From assembly GCA_028285685.1 (NCBI GenBank), contig JANQOR010000038.1, forward strand, positions 372,001 to 436,000: a stretch of DNA of 64,000 nucleotides, read 5' to 3'. Source of the stretch: Cyclobacteriaceae bacterium. GTDB lineage: Bacteria > Bacteroidota > Bacteroidia > Cytophagales > Cyclobacteriaceae. The notes under the pieces were generated by a model. It was not told the origin of the DNA. It did no database searches and worked only from the letters and a program-made list of their open reading frames with translations. Shown here piece after piece: positions 59,741 through 64,000 of this stretch (position 1 is its first letter; every line of letters begins with the position of its first letter). The position numbers and the translations under genes were made by a program.

Positions 59741-60238
59741 CTAAGGTTTTTGAGTGATACAATTAAATAGTTGTTTTCTGATGCGCTTCATTTTTACTGC
59801 CACATGATTTTCTGTTAGTCCAGCGATCTGCGCAATTTCTTTGTAGGCCAGCCCGTCGAGATATAGAATGACGATAGACTTATCGCTCTCATTTAATGTC
59901 GAAATACAATCTCTTAAGGCTTTGTATTTTTCGTCTTGATCAGTTGAATCGTATGCCGGTGTGATTTGAATGGCATCTAGTCTGACTGTTTTATCACTGA
60001 TTTTTTCAAGTTTAAGCTTGGATCTGAGACACACATTCAAGGCAATTCGATAGACCCAGGTGTTGATACTTGAATGACCTTCAAACGTTCTGAAAGATTT
60101 CCAAAGCTGGAATACTACTTCCTGGAACAGATCTTTGGGCTCAAGTGGGGCTGTTGCATAGAATTTGCAAATCCGAAAGATCTTTTCCTTGTTTTTCTCC
60201 AGGATCTGCTCAAAAGTATGACTTTGCTTTTTAGGCAT
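59741..60238 (-). CDS. ECF-type RNA polymerase sigma factor
   Basis: 165 residues with sigma region 2 (EPKDLFQEVVFQLWKSFRTFEGHSSINTWVYRIALNVC) and region 4 (LNESDKSIVILYLDGLAYKEIAQIAGLTENHVAVKMKRIRKQL). Region 3 is absent, as in extracytoplasmic-function sigma factors. It would direct RNA polymerase to a small regulon, probably under control of the membrane protein that follows in the same operon. xdhB ends about 125 bases upstream on the same strand, so read-through from the xanthine dehydrogenase genes is possible. Confidence 0.92.
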   Translation of the reverse strand: MPKKQSHTFEQILEKNKEKIFRICKFYATAPLEPKDLFQEVVFQLWKSFRTFEGHSSINTWVYRIALNVCLRSKLKLEKISDKTVRLDAIQITPAYDSTDQDEKYKALRDCISTLNESDKSIVILYLDGLAYKEIAQIAGLTENHVAVKMKRIRKQLFNCITQKP

Positions 60239-60364
60239 TTCAGCAACTGTTCACTAATCTTAGTGACAGGCACTTTAAAAAATATGACAGTAAACTATGA
60301 ATTTTTCTTGCCAGAGTGGGAGATCTAATCGCATGAGATACTACATCGTCGTTTCAAGTAGTTA

Positions 60365-62677
60365 TCAAATTGATTTCTCCTTTTCCTCAAACGACAATGG
60401 TGGGTCAATTCTCCATCTTTCATCCGCTTTTTCATACAATCCCATCAACACCTTCTCTGGAGTGAAAGGTGCATGAAATTTTGGTTCATAATTCGGATTG
60501 TAGGCTTTGACCGCATGTTGGATAGCAAAATAGGCCCCAAGTCCATACATAAGCGGAGGTTCTCCAACTGCCTTTGATTTTTGGATAGCAGCCTCATGGC
60601 CCTCGGTTTTGAGATGTTTGATATCGATTTCCTTGGGAACGGAATAGATATCAGGGATTTTATAGGTTGAGAGCGCATTCGACATAAGTTTACCATCTTC
60701 ATCGTAAAGCAGTTCCTCCATGGTCATCCAGCCGATTCCCTGTACGAGCCCGCCTTCAATCTGACCGTGATCCACGGGAAGATTCATGCTTTTACCGAAA
60801 TCATGGACGAGCTTTACCGAGTCAAAGTCGTAGCGTCCACGGATGCAGTCCACAGTCACTGTAAGAATCGCAGCCCCATATACGTGGTAGGCAAACGGAT
60901 GACCTTTTTCCTTGGTCTTGTCAAAATGGATGATTGGAGTCGCATAATGCCCATTTTCCGTTAGCGAAACTCGGGAGATAAAAGCCTCCTGTATAAGCGA
61001 TTTCCAGTCGAGCTCAGTTGTAGTTCCAGCGGAAAGGACCGTTTCATTTTCCAACTCAATATCCGAAATACCTGCATCCAGTTTTTTGGCAGCCACTTCT
61101 TTAAGCCGATCAAGTATCTTATTGCAAGCGATTTGTAGCGCTTTTCCATTGAGATCCGAAGTAGCGCTTGCTGCTGACGGGGAGGTATTAGCTACACGGG
61201 TCGTGTTCGTTGTTTCCAGCTTTACCCTGGATGGATCGATGGAAAAAACATCAGCTGCGACCTGGACCATCTTTGTATTTACCCCCTGGCCCATCTCCAC
61301 CGCTCCGGTGCTCACGCCGACGCTTCCGTCGGAATAAACGTGCACCAAAGCTCGTGCATTGTTCATCATGGTATTCGTGAAAGAGATACCAAAACAGATA
61401 GGCTGGATAGCAATGCCTTTTTTGAAATCGGCGTGCTCGGAGTTGAAGGTATCGACCTCTTCCTCGAGCCTCTCAATATCAAATTCAGATTCGAGATTTT
61501 CCCAGACGTCCTTTGCCAAACATTGATCCAATTTCTGACCATAAGGAAATTCATCACCGTTGTTAAGAAGGTTGACTTTTTGTATTTCTCTTGGTTTTAC
61601 TCCAATTTCTTCGGCAGCTTTTGCTATCGCTGACTCAATGACGAACATTCCCTGGGGTCCGCCGAATCCCCTGAAGGCAGTATTTGGAGGTAAGTTGGTC
61701 TTGCAGCTGTATGCTGTTGCCTTTACATTCGGGATAAAGTAGCTATTTGTCGCATGGAAAAGTGTTCGTTCCATAACAGCCGGTGAAAGGTCAGCTGCAG
61801 CACCGGCATTCTGATGAAAGGTCGCTTCATATGCCAAGATCTTTAAGTCCTTGGACAATCCGATCTTGAAATCCGAACGATATGGATGCCTCTTTCCGGT
61901 CATACGCATGTCATCCATACGATGCATGGACATCTTTACAGGTTTTTTCGTAACCTGGGCACCGAGTGCGGTCATAACACCCCATGGTGTGGCTTGGTCT
62001 TCTTTGCCCCCAAAACCTCCTCCAAGTCGAATGACATCCACCTCCACTTTGTGCATGGGAATTCCCAGAACTCTGGCGGCAGTTCGTTGGACGGCCGTAG
62101 GCCCTTGGGTAGAGGAAGAAATTCGGATGTGACCGTTTTCCAATGGAACAGAATAAGCACCCTGTGTTTCGATGTAGAGATGTTCCTGTCCCTCATTGTC
62201 CGCCTCGCCCTGGATGACATAGTCACAAGCGGGAAAAGCGTTTTTCGTATCTCCGATTTGAAAGGTCCGTGGAGGAAAAATGAGCTGATCCTGAGCTCGG
62301 GCCTCACGAGGGTCCGTAATTACAGGAAGTTCCTCGATCTCAATCTCAATCAATTTTTTGGCTTTGTATGCAATGGCTTCAGTATCTGCCAGAATCAAGG
62401 CAATCGGCTGACCAATAAAATGAACTTCACCATCAGCGAAGAGTGGTTCGTCCGGAATGATCCCACCAATCTGATTTTCCCCAGGAATGTCTTTGAAGGT
62501 TAGTATGCGAAAAACCCCGGGAAGACCAGCTGCCTTTGAGTAGTTGATGGACTTAATTTTTCCATGGGCCTTTGGCGAGTCAAAAACGACACCGAACAGG
62601 GTCCCCTGGATGGTGGGGAGGTCATCCAGGTAGATGGAACGACCAGTAACGTGTCCTATGGAGTCGATATTTTTCAT
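60365..62677 (-). CDS. xdhB: Xanthine dehydrogenase, molybdopterin-binding subunit
   Basis: 770 residues, the normal length for the large bacterial subunit. Molybdenum-domain motifs in order: GQPIALILADT, EGQEHLYIETQGAYS, RLGGGFGGKED, NTAFRGFGGPQG (substrate-side arginine), EMGQGVNTKMVQVAADV, TSPSAASATSDLNGKA and KAVGEPPLMYGLGAYFA with the catalytic glutamate. It hydroxylates hypoxanthine to xanthine and urate. Start and xdhA stop overlap as ATGA. XdhC, needed for its cofactor, is 9 kb away at 51271. Confidence 0.95.
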   Translation of the reverse strand: MKNIDSIGHVTGRSIYLDDLPTIQGTLFGVVFDSPKAHGKIKSINYSKAAGLPGVFRILTFKDIPGENQIGGIIPDEPLFADGEVHFIGQPIALILADTEAIAYKAKKLIEIEIEELPVITDPREARAQDQLIFPPRTFQIGDTKNAFPACDYVIQGEADNEGQEHLYIETQGAYSVPLENGHIRISSSTQGPTAVQRTAARVLGIPMHKVEVDVIRLGGGFGGKEDQATPWGVMTALGAQVTKKPVKMSMHRMDDMRMTGKRHPYRSDFKIGLSKDLKILAYEATFHQNAGAAADLSPAVMERTLFHATNSYFIPNVKATAYSCKTNLPPNTAFRGFGGPQGMFVIESAIAKAAEEIGVKPREIQKVNLLNNGDEFPYGQKLDQCLAKDVWENLESEFDIERLEEEVDTFNSEHADFKKGIAIQPICFGISFTNTMMNNARALVHVYSDGSVGVSTGAVEMGQGVNTKMVQVAADVFSIDPSRVKLETTNTTRVANTSPSAASATSDLNGKALQIACNKILDRLKEVAAKKLDAGISDIELENETVLSAGTTTELDWKSLIQEAFISRVSLTENGHYATPIIHFDKTKEKGHPFAYHVYGAAILTVTVDCIRGRYDFDSVKLVHDFGKSMNLPVDHGQIEGGLVQGIGWMTMEELLYDEDGKLMSNALSTYKIPDIYSVPKEIDIKHLKTEGHEAAIQKSKAVGEPPLMYGLGAYFAIQHAVKAYNPNYEPKFHAPFTPEKVLMGLYEKADERWRIDPPLSFEEKEKSI

Positions 62678-64000
62678 CTGAGACTCTCCATAGTTATTTG
62701 TTCAGGAAATAATTGAATGAAATGAGCAAAGAACAGTTGTTGCAGCGCTAGTCGCTTATAGTTTTCTGATCCACGTGCATCGCTGATTGGGCTGATTTCG
62801 GATTGAAGTATTCCCGCCGCGAATCTGATCGTCTCACTTGATAATTCCCGGCCGTTCAAAAAGTGGCAGGTTTCTGTAAGATATTTGGGTATTGGAGCTA
62901 CACCCCCAGCTGAGATATGGGCTTCCCGGATTTTTCCGTCGGAGACTTTGACCAAAGCAGCTGAATTTACACTTGCTATGTCTAAGTGCTCGCGTTTGCT
63001 GATTTTTTCAAAATTAAAGTATGAATCGGCGCATGGAAGTTTAAATGTGATCTTCGAAACGATCTCCGAACCTGTTTTGTCAAGGTCTTTGTACCCTTTG
63101 TAAAAATCCTTCAGGAAGATTGTTCTGGTTGCTCCATTTTCTGTTAAGTCAATTTGAGCATCTAGTGCAAGAAAAAATGCGGTAAAATCTCCAATAGGAG
63201 AGGCATTGACAAAGTTTCCGGCTATAGTAGAAATGTTTCGGATCGGGCTTGAGGAAACTAATTTGATATGCTCATGAAGTCGAGGAAAAGATTTCATCAA
63301 AATTTTCGCTTCCGCAAGGTCCGTAACGGTCGTGCCGCCCCCGATTGCACATATTTCATTGTCACAGGAAATAAACCGCAGTGAAGAATCACTATTTACT
63401 GATCCAACCGGATGCTCTACCATCTCCTCAGGCTTTTGAACATACAGGTCCGTCCCTCCGCCAACTAACTGGTGACCATTCAAAGGTGTCGGTGGCGCTA
63501 TCTCTTGAATTCGATCGGCAATGTTACTGAAGTAAGTGGGAAGGAATCCATTGGCAACTAGCCAGTCAATTGAAGAATCTGTTTCCTTATTTTCAAGTGC
63601 CTCGATCACATTTTTGGTTGCTCTTTCGATGGATTTATAACCCGTGCACCGGCAAATATTTCCATCAATCGAAGCGATGGCTTCCTCGTAGGCCGGAACA
63701 CCATTTTCCATGCAGTATCCGGATAATGACACAACGAAACCTACCGTACAAAAACCGCACTGTGTCCCGGATTCATCGATCATCGATTGCTGGACCGGGC
63801 TTAAGTGATCCATATTCAATCCCTCGATCGTTACTACATGCTTTCCATTAACATTACCAATCGGTGTAAGACAGGAAGTTGCAGAGATATAGTTCATTTT
63901 TCCATCAACTAGCTCACCGATTAAGATGGTGCAAGCTCCACAATCTCCTTCCCGGCAACCGATTTTTGTGCCAGTTAGACATTTGTCGTACCGGATGAGG
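62674..64000 (-). CDS. xdhA: Xanthine dehydrogenase, FeS/FAD subunit (5' end beyond window)
   Basis: The frame stays open to base 64000, so the start is outside; about 442 residues are visible and only a short N-terminal piece should be missing. An internal ATG at 63897 is not the start, since the first 2Fe-2S motif (KIGCREGDCGACTILIG) lies upstream of it. The second 2Fe-2S domain shows SGTQCGFCTVGFV and GNICRCTGYKSI. The FAD domain has GGGTDLYVQ, ISTIAGNFVNASPIGD and a C-terminal CO dehydrogenase-type domain. It carries electrons from the Mo site to NAD+. Confidence 0.94.
   Translation of the reverse strand, partial: LIRYDKCLTGTKIGCREGDCGACTILIGELVDGKMNYISATSCLTPIGNVNGKHVVTIEGLNMDHLSPVQQSMIDESGTQCGFCTVGFVVSLSGYCMENGVPAYEEAIASIDGNICRCTGYKSIERATKNVIEALENKETDSSIDWLVANGFLPTYFSNIADRIQEIAPPTPLNGHQLVGGGTDLYVQKPEEMVEHPVGSVNSDSSLRFISCDNEICAIGGGTTVTDLAEAKILMKSFPRLHEHIKLVSSSPIRNISTIAGNFVNASPIGDFTAFFLALDAQIDLTENGATRTIFLKDFYKGYKDLDKTGSEIVSKITFKLPCADSYFNFEKISKREHLDIASVNSAALVKVSDGKIREAHISAGGVAPIPKYLTETCHFLNGRELSSETIRFAAGILQSEISPISDARGSENYKRLALQQLFFAHFIQLFPEQITMESLR

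Noticed and set aside
61886-62503. 205-residue frame antisense to xdhB
   Set aside because: xdhB motifs run unbroken through this stretch; the frame is a by-product of its codon usage.
1-64000. CRISPR arrays, tRNA, rRNA or insertion sequences
   Set aside because: No regularly spaced repeats, cloverleaf-like intergenic stretches or transposase motifs were seen; almost all sequence is coding with short gaps.

Overview
The window is chromosomal DNA from a member of the Bacteroidota, most likely a marine, gliding-type Cytophagales. The grounds are a ccoN-ccoO gene fusion, a secreted protein with a type IX secretion (T9SS) C-terminal sorting tail, families concentrated in this phylum (DUF3667, DUF5694, DUF4345, four-helix S23-type proteins, ABC permeases with a prefix domain), few Shine-Dalgarno sites and at least one TAnnTTTG promoter element. 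I saw no rRNA, tRNA, CRISPR array, transposase or phage structural block. Genus is not assignable from this alone.

Region by region. (1) 1-3.7 kb: single genes of poorly known function (a window-edge secreted protein, DUF5694, a WYL regulator, DUF4345 and DUF3667 membrane proteins). (2) 3.8-12.9 kb: a complete cbb3-type high-affinity cytochrome oxidase locus, ccoS-ccoNO-ccoQ-ccoP-ccoG-ccoH-TauE/SafE on the minus strand, and separately ccoI. Both units are preceded by the same CRP/FNR-like palindrome ACTGA-N6-TCAGT. (3) 13-19.7 kb: a subclass B3 metallo-beta-lactamase next to creD, a small winged-helix regulator operon with two identical operators, and a PadR/ABC-permease pair. (4) 19.8-28 kb: two very large exported proteins (an Ig/cadherin-repeat T9SS cargo and an S74 intramolecular-chaperone protein) beside a PAS-LuxR regulator flanked by AATACC-N8-GGTATT palindromes. 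(5) 28.1-40 kb: a one-strand operon for full reductive pyrimidine breakdown, from uracil to acetyl-CoA: preT/preA, dihydropyrimidinase, beta-ureidopropionase, beta-alanine-type aminotransferase, semialdehyde dehydrogenase, RidA and two permeases. (6) 40-46 kb: exported peptidases, hydrolases and lipoproteins. (7) 46-51.3 kb: two tandem exported caspase/EF-hand-loop/PEGA/FGE-fold proteins divergent from an exported WD40 protein. (8) 51.3-64 kb: purine breakdown: xdhC, membrane cytochrome-linked urate hydroxylase (puuD), allantoinase, allantoicase, uraD, uraH, a DUF6986 aldolase-fold enzyme, and xdhA/xdhB running off the right edge, with a DJ-1/PfpI protein and an ECF sigma unit between.

Together regions 5 and 8 would let the cell use nucleobases as nitrogen and carbon sources. 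Xanthine passes through urate, hydroxyisourate, OHCU, allantoin and allantoate to ureidoglycolate plus urea; uracil and thymine pass through dihydro- and ureido-acids to beta-amino acids and acyl-CoA. Urate oxidation by the PuuD type delivers electrons to cytochrome c, so it can be linked to a terminal oxidase such as the cbb3 enzyme of region 2. No ureidoglycolate lyase or urease is seen here. The least understood parts are the caspase/WD40 module, the DUF6986 gene closing the urate operon, and the regulated giant-surface-protein locus.
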